A stretch of 64,000 nt of DNA from Paracoccus mutanolyticus (GCF_003285265.1 NZ_CP030239.1:496001-560000); one strand, 5' to 3'; shown: positions 8,284-18,811, counted from the stretch's first letter. The notes: generated from the sequence alone by a model not told the origin. Numbers and translations: made by a program.

Positions 8284-9338
8284 CCCTGATCGAGTCCCTC
8301 GGCCTTCGGGCGCTGCACCGTTTGCCGCCTGAAACCGCGCATGACCTTTCGATCCGGGCGCTGGAACGCGGCCTTGTGCCGCTGGACGGCGGGCCCGTCA
8401 CCTCGGACAGGCTGCGGCTGACGATTGCGGGGCTGGACCTGCCGAACCCGGTCGGACTGGCGGCGGGCTATGACAAGAACGCCCGCGCGGTGCCCGCGCT
8501 GATGCGGGCGGGCTTCGGCTTTGTCGAGGTTGGCGCGGCGACCCCCCGGCCTCAGCCCGGCAACCCCAAGCCCCGGCTGTTCCGGCTGACGCAGGATCGC
8601 GCCATCATCAACCGCTTCGGCTTCAACAATGACGGGGCGCAGGCGATTGCCGCGCGCCTTGCGGCGCGGCTCGCAGGCATTCCGGTCGGGTTGAACATCG
8701 GCGCGAACAAGGACAGCCTGGACCGCAGCGCGGATTTCGCCTCGGTCGTGCGCATCGCGGGCGCTGCGGCCGATTTCCTGACGGTCAACGTCTCGTCGCC
8801 GAATACCGAAAAGCTGCGCGATCTTCAGGGCGCCGATGCGCTCGCAGCCCTGCTGGACGGGGTGATCCGCGCGCGCGACGAATTGCCGAACCGCCCGCCG
8901 GTCTTCGTCAAGATCGCCCCCGACCTCGATGACGAGGCCCTGGCCCAGATCGCAAGCGTGGCCATGGCAGCGCCGGTCGATGCGATCATCGCAACCAACA
9001 CCACCCTGTCGCGCGACGGCATCGACCCCACCCACGCCCAGCAGGCCGGCGGGCTGTCGGGCGCGCCCTTGTTCGACCGTTCGACCCGCATCCTCGCGCG
9101 GCTCGCCCGCCAGACGGCGGGGCGGGTGCCGCTGATCGGGGTCGGCGGCATCGGCTCGACCGACCAGGCATGGGAAAAGCTGCGCGCGGGCGCCTCGGCC
9201 GTCCAGATCTATTCGGCGCTGATCTATCAGGGGTTCTCGCTGGCTGCCCGCATCGCGCAGGAACTCGACGACCGCCTGACGCGGCAGCGCATGACCCTGC
9301 CCGAACTGACAGGCAGCGGCATCGACGACTGGCTGTAA
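8280..9338 (+). CDS. pyrD: Quinone-dependent dihydroorotate dehydrogenase (class 2)
   Basis: Membrane-associated flavoenzyme oxidising dihydroorotate to orotate in pyrimidine synthesis, with electrons passed to ubiquinone. It has 352 residues. An N-terminal helical pair ([19 protein letters not shown]) marks the membrane-bound class 2 type. The FMN and orotate sites appear in [37 protein letters not shown] (which includes the catalytic serine region), [10 protein letters not shown] and [20 protein letters not shown]. It is coupled to the DUF952 gene by overlap. Confidence 0.96.
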   Translation: MTLIESLGLRALHRLPPETAHDLSIRALERGLVPLDGGPVTSDRLRLTIAGLDLPNPVGLAAGYDKNARAVPALMRAGFGFVEVGAATPRPQPGNPKPRLFRLTQDRAIINRFGFNNDGAQAIAARLAARLAGIPVGLNIGANKDSLDRSADFASVVRIAGAAADFLTVNVSSPNTEKLRDLQGADALAALLDGVIRARDELPNRPPVFVKIAPDLDDEALAQIASVAMAAPVDAIIATNTTLSRDGIDPTHAQQAGGLSGAPLFDRSTRILARLARQTAGRVPLIGVGGIGSTDQAWEKLRAGASAVQIYSALIYQGFSLAARIAQELDDRLTRQRMTLPELTGSGIDDWL

Positions 9339-9342
9339 GGGG

Positions 9343-10184
9343 CTAGAACAGCCCTTCGTGGCCCAAAAGCTGGTTCATCGTGTTCGACGGATCGGTGCAG
9401 CCCGCGTCGCCCACGATCCGCGCGGGCACCCCCGCGACGGTCTTGCAGGGCGGCACGTCGCTCAGCACGACCGAGCCTGCAGCAATGCGCGAATGATGCC
9501 CGACGTGGATATTGCCCAGGACCTTGGCCCCGGCGCCGATCATCACGCCATTGCCGATCTTGGGATGGCGGTCGCCATCCTCCTGCCGGTGCCGCCCAGC
9601 GTCACGGAATGCAGCATCGAGACGTCGTTGCCGACCACGGCCGTCTCGCCGATGACAATGGAATGGGCATGGTCGATCATCACCCCGGTGCCGATGCGGG
9701 CGGCCGGGTGGATGTCCACGCCGAACACCTCGGAACAGCGCATCTGCACGAAATAGGCCATGTCGCTGCGACCCTGCTGCCACAGCCAATGGCCGATGCG
9801 ATAGGCCTGCAGCGCCTGGAAGCCCTTGAAGAACAGGATCGGCTGCATCAGCCGATGCGTCGCCGGGTCCCGCTCATAGACCGCCAGCAGGTCGGCCATG
9901 GCCGCCTGCGCCAGTTCGGGCGCCCGGCCGAAGGCGTCGTCCGCGATCTCCCGCAGGATCTGCTCGCTCATCTCGCGCGAGGCGAGCTTCAGCGAAAAGC
10001 GATAGGCCAGAGCGGCGGCAAAGGTCGCATGGTGCAGCAGGCCGGCATGGATCAGCGCCCCCAGCAGCGGCTCGTCGCGCACGGCGATGCGGGCTTCGCG
10101 CTGGATTCGGGTCCAGACCGCGCCCATCGAGTCCGCGCGCGCGTCCTCGGGCAGCTTTTCGATCAGGTCCTTTTGAAGGTTCAT
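9343..10184 (-). CDS. cysE: Serine O-acetyltransferase, interrupted by one frameshift
   Basis: Makes O-acetylserine from serine and acetyl-CoA, the first step of cysteine synthesis. The N-terminal helical domain starts [18 protein letters not shown]. The left-handed beta-helix carries [24 protein letters not shown] and [10 protein letters not shown], and then the frame is lost near 9584. It resumes as [20 protein letters not shown] to the end. [15 protein letters not shown] is expected across the break, so one base (a T in CCTCCTTGCC on the plus strand) appears to be missing. The full product would be about 280 residues. It lies just downstream of the GTA cluster, separated from it by a hairpin. 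Confidence 0.88.
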
Positions 10185-10246
10185 AACAGCGCGTCCGTCA
10201 GCTTCCGTATCCCTCCTTCTTATCGGAAACCGACAGACGCGGAAAG

Positions 10247-10262
10247 CCCCGCTCAATCGGGG
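10247..10262 (-). terminator. Hairpin at the 3' end of the GTA cluster
   Basis: On the minus strand CCCCG pairs with CGGGG, followed by CTTTCC. The stop codon of the DUF2793 gene falls in the hairpin loop. It is a weak intrinsic terminator at best, separating the GTA cluster from cysE. Confidence 0.45.
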
Positions 10263-10966
10263 ACGCGCAACTCCCACCAGTGCAGGACCACCCGCACCCG
10301 GCCGCCGGCGAACTGGCCACCCGCAGCACCCAGCCGCAAAGCGGTCGGCTGCCAATAGGTGACGGGAGAGCCCAGCATGCCCCGAACCCAGGAATTCGCA
10401 GCCTTGCCCAGGTTTTCGTTGAAGCGGTTCGGAACGGCGGTATCGCCCAGGGTCCAGCTGGTCAGCGACCCGGTGATCGCCGTCAGGACCCGCGCGGTCA
10501 CGCCGACGACCATTGCGCCGGCGGGCACCACCATCGTGGTGTTAAAGACGTTTCCCGCCCCCAGCGTCACGTCCTCGGCCATCTGGCGCACGATCAGGCC
10601 CGAACCGTGCTGGCCCAGGCTGACCGCGCCCTCGACCCAGGTCGTGCCGTTGTGGATGGCGGGCACGCCGGTGTCGGCGACCAGGGCGCGCTTGCCAAAG
10701 CGGGGCCGGAAAAAGACCCAGCCCCCGTTCGCCCCGATGGCAACCTTGCCGGCCTGCCCCTCCCATGCGTTGACCGCGCCCTGTGGCACCGCCCAGCACA
10801 GCCCGTCGGCCACCACCTCGGGCGGCGTGGTGCGGGTCAGGCTTTGCAGCACCAGGTCGACCTGACCATCCAGCCGCAGCAGCGCGTCGTTGACGGTGAC
10901 ATGCTTTTGCGCCTGCGCGGGCATCAGCAGCGGCAGGTCCATGTTCGCGGTCGCGTTCTCAGCCAT
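10253..10966 (-). CDS. DUF2793-domain protein at the end of the GTA cluster
   Basis: A 237-residue protein whose first half matches the DUF2793 family found in phage and GTA tail regions: LPLLMPAQAQKHVTVNDALLRLD, then WVFFRPRFGKRALVADTG. The C-terminal half is beta-rich with Gly/Val stretches, plausibly a tail-fibre or host-contact module. It overlaps the g15 stop by eight bases, so it is probably co-expressed with the GTA tail genes. A receptor-binding or fibre role is inference from position; no enzymatic motif is visible. Confidence 0.8.
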   Translation of the reverse strand: MAENATANMDLPLLMPAQAQKHVTVNDALLRLDGQVDLVLQSLTRTTPPEVVADGLCWAVPQGAVNAWEGQAGKVAIGANGGWVFFRPRFGKRALVADTGVPAIHNGTTWVEGAVSLGQHGSGLIVRQMAEDVTLGAGNVFNTTMVVPAGAMVVGVTARVLTAITGSLTSWTLGDTAVPNRFNENLGKAANSWVRGMLGSPVTYWQPTALRLGAAGGQFAGGRVRVVLHWWELRVPD

Positions 10967-13900
10967 CGATCCTCATCCTTGCTTGGGGCCCGGCGCCGAA
11001 CGTGTCGGACAGTTGGGCAATCCTGATTTCAAAGGCGCCGCCCGCCTTCGCCGAACTCCAGACATCGGCCGGCACGGCCCAGCGCGGCTCGCCGACCAGA
11101 GCCTGGGCCAGCACGGCGCCATCGCGCACCAGGCTTGCGCTGTAGCGCTCCTGCGCCTCGCCCAGGGGAACGTCGGCGCCCTCCCAGCCGTCGCCCTGGA
11201 CGCGGGTACGGCGAACCCAGGTGACGGTGCTGCCGCGAACCGACAGGTGGCAGGGCGACAGCGGCCGCAGCCCAGCGCCCCGAAACGCCAGCGCCACATG
11301 GCGATAGCTGGCATCATCCACTGCCCGCGTCGCCGGCCCGATCCGCCAGTGCCGCATCTGGTTCAAGGCCGAGGGCGCCAGGTCCACCTGCCGCGCCGAC
11401 CCGTCCACCAGCACGACCGTGCTGCCGGCCGGCCAGACCTCGGGCATGAAGGCATCCGTGCCCGCCTGCCCCCGCAACCGGGTCGCGATGTCCCACACCC
11501 CCGGGGAAACCAGCCGCGCGTCCCGGAACTGCAGCAGCTCCCACCCCTCGGCCGAGCCGTCGCCCAGGGCCAGCAGGTTCGCCCCGCTCATCAAGGCGGT
11601 CTCGGTCGCGGACTCCAGCGCACCGCCCTTGACCCGGATGCGCAGCGCCGGACCCCGGTCCCAGACCCCCGGCCGCGCCGCCGCCAACGGTCCCAGCGTC
11701 ACCCCCATGATCGAGGCCGCGGGCACCGTCGTGTTCAGCGCATAGCCGCCCGCCTGCTGGGCCGAAACCCAGACGGCGGCGGCGCCCGGCCAGGGCGTGG
11801 CCGTGACCGCCAGATGCGGCGCATGGGGCACTTCGTCGCCCCGCAGCAGCGGCAGGTCCAGAAACACCGGCCAGACCGGGATCGGCGGGCTGGAGGCCCG
11901 GGCAACACTCTGGCCCTCGATCACCCGCGCCGGACGATAGACGCCGGGTTCGACGCGCACCGCATCCACGGTCATCGCGCCTGCCCGCTCGACCCGGTCG
12001 ATGCGCCAGCGGCGCGCTCCCGCCCTTGGCTCGACCAGCGCCACCACGTCCCCCGGTCCCAGATGACCCAGCGAGGGCGGCAGCGCAAAGCGCGCCGTGT
12101 CGCGGGCAATCACCGATTCCGAAATCCAGCGCTCGGCCATGGCCAGCCCCTCGGCGCGGGTCAACGCCATCGGCAGGGCGCTGCCATGACGCCATCGCTG
12201 CCCGCAGTGCAGTGGCGGTCATTCCGCCGAGACGGCATATCGCCGACAGAATCGACATGGAAGCCGGACACGGCCGGGGCCCGGGCACGCAGCGAGAGCC
12301 TGCGGGCATCGAAACACTTTGTCCGGCGCTCTGGCGGAACTGGAGCGGGTATCACCGCCGCAGCAGGGTGGGTGAAAACGCAGCACCCCGTCCCGCTCAA
12401 GCGCGTCGAAGCCATAGGTCAGCATCAACGGCTGCAAGGCCGCCCGCCCGGTTTCCGAGCCGGTCAGCGCATAGCCCCGCACCAGACCCGCCAGCCCCTG
12501 GGTGTCATAGGCCGCGACGCCGGCGGCAGCGCAGATCTCGGCCACCACGTCCGCCAGGGGCACGGCCCCGGCGCGACCGTTCAGCCAATGCCCGCGTTCC
12601 CAGGCAGGTCCGTCCGACCATAGGTCGGTCCGCGCCGGAAATGCGGGGAACGGCCGTGCGTCCCAGCACGAGACATGGGCGCGGCTCATGTCGATCATGC
12701 GCCCGGCCCCGATCCGCTCGCCGGCCTCGCGCAGGGGATTGTTCGCCGGATCGCCCCAATACTCGGTCATCGCCCGGACATAGGCCGCCTGCACCAGATC
12801 GTCCCGCCGCCCGTCCGAAAACCAGGGCAACCTGGATTCCGAGCTCATCGCATCCAGGAACTTGTTGGGCTGGTTCGTGCCCTTGTCCAGTGCCGCGCAG
12901 CCCATCTCGGTGAACCAGACGGGTTTCGAGCGCGGCACCCAGGCCGTGGGCCGCGCGCTGCGCTGTCCGCCGACGCGGTTGCGATGCTCGTTCGCCCACC
13001 AGCCGCGGATGTCCTTGTAGCGCCAGATCCAGTGCTCATGGTAAAGTCCGTCGCTGATCGGCGTGCGGATCTGCATCTCACGGTCGACGTCGCGGGCATA
13101 ATACCAGTCGAAGCCCTCGCCCCCCGCGACGTTCGCCTGCAAATAGGCCGGATTGTCGATCCGGCCCCAGGCGGCATCCAGATGATTCTCGCCCTCGCGC
13201 CAGTCCGACAGCGGCATGTAGTTGTCGATGCCCACGAAGTCGATGTTGTCGTCGCCCCACAGCGGGTCCAGATGAAAGAACACATCCCCGTTGCCGGGGT
13301 GATAGCCGAAATACTCCGACCAGTCCGACGCATAGCCGATCTTGACCGCATCCCCCAGGTCGCGCGCACGTCGGCCGCCAGGCGGATCAACTGCTCGACT
13401 GCCGGAAAGCGATGATCCGCCCCCTGGATCTGGGTCAGCCCCACCATCTCGGAGCCGATCAGGAAGGCATCGATCCCCCCCGCCGCCGCGCAAAGATGCG
13501 CGTAATGCAGGATGAACCGCCGATAGGACCACTCGTCGGGACCGGAATAGCGGATCTCGTCCCCTTCGCGCGAAAAGTCGCTCGCCCTGGCCGTTCCGAA
13601 GAACGCCGCAACCTCATTCTCGGCGGCGGCGGTGCCTGCGGGGCTGCCCGCGCGGTCCGCCGCGATGCTCGTCGTGATACGGCCGCGCCAAGGCATCACG
13701 GGCTGGTCGGCCGCGCCGGTCCAAGGGTCGGCCCGGCCGTTCCCTGCCAGCTGCTCCATCAGGATGAAGGGATAAAAGACCGCCTTCCGCCCACTGGGCG
13801 CAAGCGCCCGCAGCGCCTCGATGACCGATCCGTCGGCCGGCGTTCCGCCATAGATCGGACGCCCGCCGACCCGTGCGACCTCGACCGCCGCATCGCGGCC

Positions 13901-14836
13901 GATGCCGCCGGCGCGCCAGGCCACGCCCTGCCCGTCGCGGGACTTGACCTCGACCTCCGGCCGCACCGTGCAATGGTTCACCCTCAGGTCGTCGCCGAAC
14001 CAGGACACGACCAGCGACACCGAACCCACATTCGGCAGTTCGCGCCCCAGGATACGCAACGAGGCGCGGAAATCCGTTCCCGCGATCGGCGTGTTGCGGT
14101 TGATGACCTGCGTTTCGCCCAGACCCAGGTCATAGCTGACCGGCGTGGTCGCCAGAGAATATTCTCCCGTGCCAGGGATCATGGCGACGGCCCGCACCTC
14201 GCGCGACAGCCCCCGCCCTTCCTTGGCGCGGCGCGTCACCTCGAACGACAGCTGCGGCACACGGTTGCCCCAGCGCTCAAGCCCCAGGTCCTCCAGCACG
14301 ACATAGGCGATGCCGCGATAGGCTGGCGCCTCGTCGCCTTCCTGCGCGACGATGGCGGGGTCGGGCAACTGCGCCTCGTCCCCAAGATAGACCCGCATGT
14401 TCAGATCGTCGGGCGAGATTTCCTCGCCATCCGCCCAGACACGGCCCACCCCCAGGATCGGACCCTCGCACAGGGCCAGCGCAAAGCTCAGCCGATAGCT
14501 GACCTCGGTGACGCTGGGGCTGGACCCCTTGCCGCCGCCACCCTGGGTGCGGCGCACCCCGACCAAGGGGCCGGCCCAGATCGCATGGCCGGGCACGCGC
14601 ATCTGCCCCCAGATCCGCGGGATCGGCGTGCCCTCGCCCGCGGTCTGGATCCGCATCCGGTCCACCCGCCCCGTCTCGACCGCCTTCGAGCCAGAGCCCA
14701 GCAGCTTCTGGTCGATCACCCGGCCCAGGGTCGCCCCCACGGCCCGGCCGATGACGGCGCCCGACAGGCCCAGAACGGTGCCGCCAAAGCCCGCACCGAT
14801 GGATGCACCGGCCGCCGCCAGCAGAATCGTCGCCAT
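10959..14836 (-). CDS. GTA g15 tail/host-specificity megaprotein, frameshifted
   Basis: The largest GTA gene, about 1,292 codons, close to the length of Rhodobacter capsulatus gene 15. It has an N-terminal glycine-rich membrane-like stretch (MATILLAAAGASIGAG). A phage tail-hub region follows (RVDRMRIQTAGEGTPIPRIW), then the GTA TIM-barrel-like domain (SEMVGLTQIQGADHRFPAV, IGYASDWSEYFGYHPGNGD, KPVWFTEMGCAALDKGTN) and a C-terminal beta-rich domain ending RMRIDG. The frame breaks near 13,366 and at least twice between about 12,170 and 12,370, where no frame gives clean family sequence. All three long fragments match consecutive parts of one protein. It probably forms the tail tip and contacts the recipient cell. 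Confidence 0.88.
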
Positions 14837-14851
14837 TGCGCCTTCCTTCTC

Positions 14852-15280
14852 TCATGTCAGGGGCGGAAACCGGAACCTGCCCGCGATCTTTGCCCGCCAC
14901 GGCGTCGAAAGCGGGCTTTCGACGACGCCATGCCGGTCATAGGCATGCACAAAGCTTGCCCCGGCCCCGGTTTCAGCCAGAATACCCATGTGCTTGGCGA
15001 TGGCGCCGGATCTCATGCGAAAGATCAGCACATCGCCCGCCGCCTCGGGACCCGCGGGCAGCAACAAGCGCCCCGCCCCGCCCAGCAGCAACTCCTGCGC
15101 CCCCGCCTCGCCCCAGTCGGGGGTATAGGCGGGCAGCGCCTCGGGCTCGGGACCGTAAAGCTCGCGCCAGATGCCCCGCACCAGCCCCAGGCAATCGGTT
15201 CCCGCCCCCTTGACCGAGGCTTGGTGCACATAGGGCGTGCCGATCCAGCCTCGCGCCGCCGCAACGATGCGCTGGCTCAT
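14852..15280 (-). CDS. GTA g14, NlpC/P60-family cell-wall peptidase
   Basis: A 142-residue NlpC/P60 cysteine peptidase. The catalytic cysteine sits in GAGTDCLGLVRGIWREL, preceded by WIGTPYVHQASVKG. The catalytic histidine is in IAKHMGILAETG, followed by a third polar residue in FVHAYDRHGV. In the R. capsulatus particle the homologous baseplate protein is thought to cut recipient peptidoglycan during DNA delivery. The start at 15280 (MSQRIVAAARGW) overlaps the g13 stop as ATGA. The reading frame is open upstream, but that region belongs to g13. Confidence 0.93.
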   Translation of the reverse strand: MSQRIVAAARGWIGTPYVHQASVKGAGTDCLGLVRGIWRELYGPEPEALPAYTPDWGEAGAQELLLGGAGRLLLPAGPEAAGDVLIFRMRSGAIAKHMGILAETGAGASFVHAYDRHGVVESPLSTPWRAKIAGRFRFPPLT

Positions 15281-16100
15281 GACCCGACCTGCGGGGCGAT
15301 CAGCCAGTCCTCGGGCGGCAGATGCGGAAAACCCCGGAAATTGGCATAGTTCAGGAACTTCAGCCGGCAGGTCGCGGCCCGCTTGTCGCAACCCGCCACC
15401 AGCTTCACCCGATCGCCCGCGGCCGGGGCGATGCCCAAGGCCGCCCAAAGCGCGATCTCGCGTCCGCCGGGACCGGCCAGATCGCTCTTGACCAGCCCCT
15501 CCAGCCCGGCGGCCGCGCCGCTCAGCACGATCAGGCGGCCACGCTCGAACCAGCCGGCCTCGTGGTTCGCGATGCCGCCAAGGGTCAGGCGCTCGCCTTC
15601 CTCATGGGCGCGGACGACGCCTTGGGCGCTGTAGCCTTCGGCACCCAGGTCGAAACGGCACTTGCCGTCGCCCAGCTGGGCCGAGCAGCGCGGATGATAG
15701 ACCCGGCCCTGCGTGCGGTTCAGCGGTTCGGACAGACCCCGCAACTCGGCGCGGAACGACCGGCCGCTGCGGCTGACCTCGCCCAGGTGGCCGCGAAAGA
15801 CCAGGACTCGGTTCGCCGTATTGGCCCAGTCGACCTCCCACAACCGTACCTCGGCGGCGTCCCACCGGCCCGCCATGATGTCGACCCGGTGATCGCATCG
15901 ATCGACAGGGCGCCGCTCGCCTCGGTGTTATCGAGCGACAGGCCCGCGCCCTTGCACGGACGGCCGCGGCGCTCAGCACGCTATCGGGGCGAAAGGTGAT
16001 CCGCCCCGAAGGCCAGCATCCGGTCGTGGTCGGTAAAGCCCAGGACCAACCCATCCCGGCGCGTCACGGCCCAGGCCCGCGCAATCGTCTCGCCCTTCAC
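15277..16100 (-). pseudogene. GTA g13, DUF2163 tail/baseplate protein, several frameshifts
   Basis: A baseplate hub component with DUF2163 and phage_BR0599-type domains. The GTG start at 16100 overlaps the g12 stop as GTGA and gives VKGETIARAWAVTRRDGLVL, the usual start of this family. The frame is lost near 16,007, again near 15,950 and near 15,897. It is recovered as DIMAGRWDAAEVRLWEVDWA and continues intact to the C-terminus. The family cysteines are present in YHPRCSAQLGDGKCRFDLG and AGCDKRAATCRLKFLNYANF, a pattern likely to hold an iron-sulphur cluster or metal in GTA hub proteins. Sequence error is the likely cause of the breaks. Confidence 0.82.
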
Positions 16101-16732
16101 AGCCGCACCTCGATCACAGGAACATCGGGCAGGTCGCCCGCATGGAACGACGCCACCGAAACCGAAATCCGGTCGGTATCGAACCGCACCGGCACGTCGA
16201 ACTCGAACCCGGCCGAGACTGCGGCGCCAGCCTCGGGCGGCACGGCGAAATGCACGGTGCCCGTCACGGTATCGACAGTGAAATCGCGTCCTGCGGCCAG
16301 TTCCACGCCCCGATCCCGGCCAAGCGGGTGTTCGACCGGCTTCGCGATGAGTGCGGCTTTACCGGCGGCTATACGATCATCAAGGACTACATTCGGGAGC
16401 GGGAACGGCGTCCGCACCCCGTCGCCCCGGCCCAAGACCTGGTCGCCGAACGCCGGCGCCACGCTGGGGGCCGAGGATTTGTAATCCGACCAGTCCTTCC
16501 AGCGGAACCCGTGCAACTGACCGGCGCGCGCCTCGAAAAAGGCGATCAGCAGCGACACGTCGTCCAGCGACCGCAGGCCCATGCCCGCGTCATAGCGGCG
16601 CCGCGAATGGGCCCAAGGGCTCGACCGCTCCTCATGCCCGTTGGTCAGCGCGACGATCTCCGTGCGCCGTTCGGGCCCGCCCACCGACCCGAAGGAAAGG
16701 CTGGCGGGAAACCTGATCTCGTGAAATGCCAT
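16097..16732 (-). CDS. GTA g12, DUF2460 distal tail protein
   Basis: A 211-residue protein of the DUF2460 (TIGR02217) family: FHEIRFPASLSFGSVGGPER at the start, then HSRRRYDAGMGLRSLDDV and FFEARAGQLHGFRWKDWSDY. In the R. capsulatus particle the homologue forms the distal tail ring between the tail tube and the hub. It is six bases from g11 and overlaps g13 by four. The middle part (about residues 110 to 145) reads less like the family, which may reflect a compensated pair of indels. Confidence 0.9.
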   Translation of the reverse strand: MAFHEIRFPASLSFGSVGGPERRTEIVALTNGHEERSSPWAHSRRRYDAGMGLRSLDDVSLLIAFFEARAGQLHGFRWKDWSDYKSSAPSVAPAFGDQVLGRGDGVRTPFPLPNVVLDDRIAAGKAALIAKPVEHPLGRDRGVELAAGRDFTVDTVTGTVHFAVPPEAGAAVSAGFEFDVPVRFDTDRISVSVASFHAGDLPDVPVIEVRL

Positions 16733-16738
16733 CTGTCG

Positions 16739-17407
16739 TCATCCGTTCCTGTCGCCGCGCGCCAGCATCCGGCCGAACCGGGCCGCGATCTGGCTTTGGC
16801 TGCGGGCGAACCCGCCCACATCGGGGGTCGAGACGTTGAACGTGACGTTGACCGCCCGGCCTCCGCCACCCGCCACCGCAACCCCCAGCTTGCCGTCGGC
16901 CCCGCGCCGCAGGGGCATGATCGCCTCGGGCCCCGCCTCGCCCATCAGCCCGGTCGCGCCGCGCATCGGGAAATAGGTGGGCTGGCTGACCACGCCCCCC
17001 TTGGCAAAGGGCATCACCCGCCCCTGCGAAAAGCTGCCGCCGTCGGCAAAGGGCATCGCCCCCGACACCAGCCCCGTCACCCCTTGCGAGATCGCGCCCG
17101 CCAAGGCCTGCTGAATCGGCCGCATGGCAACCGAAAAGGCGCTGTCGGCCATGCTGCGCGCCACGGTGGACAAGGCGTCGCTCAGCTTCATGCCGTCGAA
17201 CACCAGCCCGTTGAAGGCGCGGCGCAGCCCGCTGCCGATCCCGCTGGTTAGCGAGCCGACCTCTCGGTTGGTGTAAAGCATCGACTCGCGCAGCCGCGAC
17301 AGTTCCTGTTCAAAGGCGGCCGTCACCCGGCCGCTGTCGTCCAGGCTTCGGCCCAGCGTGCCGTCCCCTGCGTCGGCCAGACCGCCGAACCCGTCCTTGC
17401 TCGCCAT
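16739..17407 (-). CDS. GTA g11, short tail tape-measure protein
   Basis: A 222-residue tape-measure protein with the lambda-type tail tape-measure C-terminal motif: MPFAKGGVVSQPTYFPM, GLMGEAGPEAIMPLRRG and FADGGSFSQGR. Tape-measure proteins of phages run to hundreds or thousands of residues. This short form matches the short tail of GTA particles. The N-terminal half is helical with Ser/Leu-rich repeats. It follows g10.1 after 22 bases. Confidence 0.92.
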   Translation of the reverse strand: MASKDGFGGLADAGDGTLGRSLDDSGRVTAAFEQELSRLRESMLYTNREVGSLTSGIGSGLRRAFNGLVFDGMKLSDALSTVARSMADSAFSVAMRPIQQALAGAISQGVTGLVSGAMPFADGGSFSQGRVMPFAKGGVVSQPTYFPMRGATGLMGEAGPEAIMPLRRGADGKLGVAVAGGGGRAVNVTFNVSTPDVGGFARSQSQIAARFGRMLARGDRNG

Positions 17408-17429
17408 GACCGGCGCCTCCTTTCGACAA

Positions 17430-17651
17430 TCAGTTCTGCTTGGGCGCGGGCCGGTCGGGATAGCGCGCCACCAGCTCGGCCAGCCGGTCGCGCGTCATCG
17501 CGCCGCCGCCCCCCTCGATCCCCAGCATCAGGGCCAGTTCGGCCGGGGTCAGCGCCCAGAAGGTCGCGGGCGTCAGCCCCAGCCCGCCCAGCCGCGCCGG
17601 CCCCATGCCGACCTTCATCAACCCCGGCCAGTCCAGCCCCCGGGCCCTCAT
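17430..17651 (-). CDS. GTA g10.1, phage tail assembly chaperone-like
   Basis: A 73-residue protein of the Rcc01693/phage_TAC_6 type: WPGLMKVGMGPARLGGLGLT then FWALTPAELALMLGIEG. Position between g10 and the tape-measure gene matches the tail assembly chaperone pair of siphophages, which bind the tape measure during tail assembly. Its start overlaps the g10 stop by four bases. Confidence 0.85.
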   Translation of the reverse strand: MRARGLDWPGLMKVGMGPARLGGLGLTPATFWALTPAELALMLGIEGGGGAMTRDRLAELVARYPDRPAPKQN

Positions 17652-17965
17652 GCGCCCTCGATGCGAAACGCCCGCGCCAGCATCGCGGCTGCCGTGTGGG
17701 CCGCGGCCACCGGACCGCCCCGGATGTCGCAGGCGCCCAGCGCGGCGATATCCCCGCTCCAGCCGGCCCCGCGCAGCCCCGCGACCAGCACCGCCATCAC
17801 GTCGCGGGTGGAAAATCGCCCGCTCTCGAACCGCTCGACCAGGGCGATCATGCTTTCCGCGCCCAGTTCGGCCTCAAGCTCGGACAGGGCGCCCAGGGTC
17901 AGCTTGCCGACATGGGGCACCCCGTCCAACACGACCTCGACCTCTCCCGCCAAAGGATTGGCCAT
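17648..17965 (-). CDS. GTA g10, gene-transfer-agent tail assembly chaperone family
   Basis: A 105-residue member of the GTA_gp10/phage_TAC_11 family. It shows MANPLAGEVEVVLDGVPHVG, then KLTLGALSELEAELGAES and FSTRDVMAVLVAGLRGAG. The ATG at 17965 is one base before the end of the tail-tube gene, and that start gives the family N-terminus; the longer open frame runs into g9. The product probably acts with g10.1 in tail assembly. Confidence 0.88.
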   Translation of the reverse strand: MANPLAGEVEVVLDGVPHVGKLTLGALSELEAELGAESMIALVERFESGRFSTRDVMAVLVAGLRGAGWSGDIAALGACDIRGGPVAAAHTAAAMLARAFRIEGA

Positions 17966-17966
17966 C

Positions 17967-18380
17967 TCAGAGCGTGTTGAAGCTGAGCACGCCCGCGCTT
18001 GCCATGGAAACTTCATAGGTCGCCTCGCCATTGTAGCTGCCGGAATATTCCAGGCTGGTAATCTGGAACGGCCCCTGCACCGTGCCGAAATCGGGGATCA
18101 CCACCTGGAACTCGGGAACCTCGCCGTCGAAAAAGACCTGCCGCGCGCGTTCGTCCGTGGTGCCGTCCCGAAACACCCCCGACCCCGAGATCGTGGCCGA
18201 CCGCACGCCCGCGCCGCCCAGCAGCTCACGCCAGCGCCCTTCGCTTTCGATGCTGGTCACGTCGACCGTCTCGGCGTTGAAGCTGATGCGGGATGCCCGC
18301 AGTCCCGCGATGGTCTCGAACAGACCGTCCCCGGTCATGTCCATCTTGATCAGCAGATCGCGCCCGTTCTGCACCGCCAT
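17967..18380 (-). CDS. GTA g9, major tail tube protein
   Basis: A 137-residue protein of the TP901-1-type major tail protein family: MAVQNGRDLLIKMDMTGDGL, then the conserved GLRASRISFNAETVDVTS, ESEGRWRELLGGAGVRSATI and SLEYSGSYNGEATYEVSM. It polymerises as rings to form the tail tube. The start at 18380 is chosen over a codon five residues upstream because it gives the family N-terminus; an AGGAGAAACGACATG context supports it. Confidence 0.93.
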   Translation of the reverse strand: MAVQNGRDLLIKMDMTGDGLFETIAGLRASRISFNAETVDVTSIESEGRWRELLGGAGVRSATISGSGVFRDGTTDERARQVFFDGEVPEFQVVIPDFGTVQGPFQITSLEYSGSYNGEATYEVSMASAGVLSFNTL

Positions 18381-18391
18381 GTCGTTTCTCC

Positions 18392-18811
18392 TCAACCAAG
18401 GTCAATGCGGGCGCGAAAGGTCAGGTCGACCCGCCGCCCCGCGCCGTTTTCCGCCCGGCGCGCCTTGGCGCGCAGGAACCAAAGCCCCGCCAGTCGGCCC
18501 CGCGCCAGCCCGATCCGCGCCGTCTCCAGCGCGTCCGACACCGCCACGGCGGCCGCCTTGACCGCACTGAATCCGTTCGCATCGTCCGATCCCGACAGGA
18601 CCGAGACGACGAAATCATGCTGCGATCCGGCGGCCGTCATGTCGCCCGCGTCGCGGACCTCTTCGGGCCCAAGCGAGACATAGGTGCCCGCCGGCGCCGC
18701 CACCGGCATCGCGTCATAGATCGCGTCGCCGACCAGCGCGTGCAGGGCGTCGTCCTCGCGCAGCACCTGATAGACTGCCGCTTGCAGCGCGGCCGTCGCG
18801 GCATAGCTCAT
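18392..18811 (-). CDS. GTA g8, DUF3168 tail terminator
   Basis: A 139-residue DUF3168 protein: ALQAAVYQVLREDDALHALV, DAIYDAMPVAAPAGTYVSLG, then a C-terminus ending LTFRARID. In tailed phages and GTA this protein caps the tail tube and joins it to the head connector. It overlaps g7 by four bases and precedes the tail-tube gene by 12 bases. Confidence 0.9.
   Translation of the reverse strand: MSYAATAALQAAVYQVLREDDALHALVGDAIYDAMPVAAPAGTYVSLGPEEVRDAGDMTAAGSQHDFVVSVLSGSDDANGFSAVKAAAVAVSDALETARIGLARGRLAGLWFLRAKARRAENGAGRRVDLTFRARIDLG

Noticed and set aside
13412-15349. Long plus-strand open frame of about 645 codons
   Set aside because: It is antisense to g13-g15, has low-complexity Arg/Pro/Gly composition and no family motif; a shadow of high-GC coding DNA.
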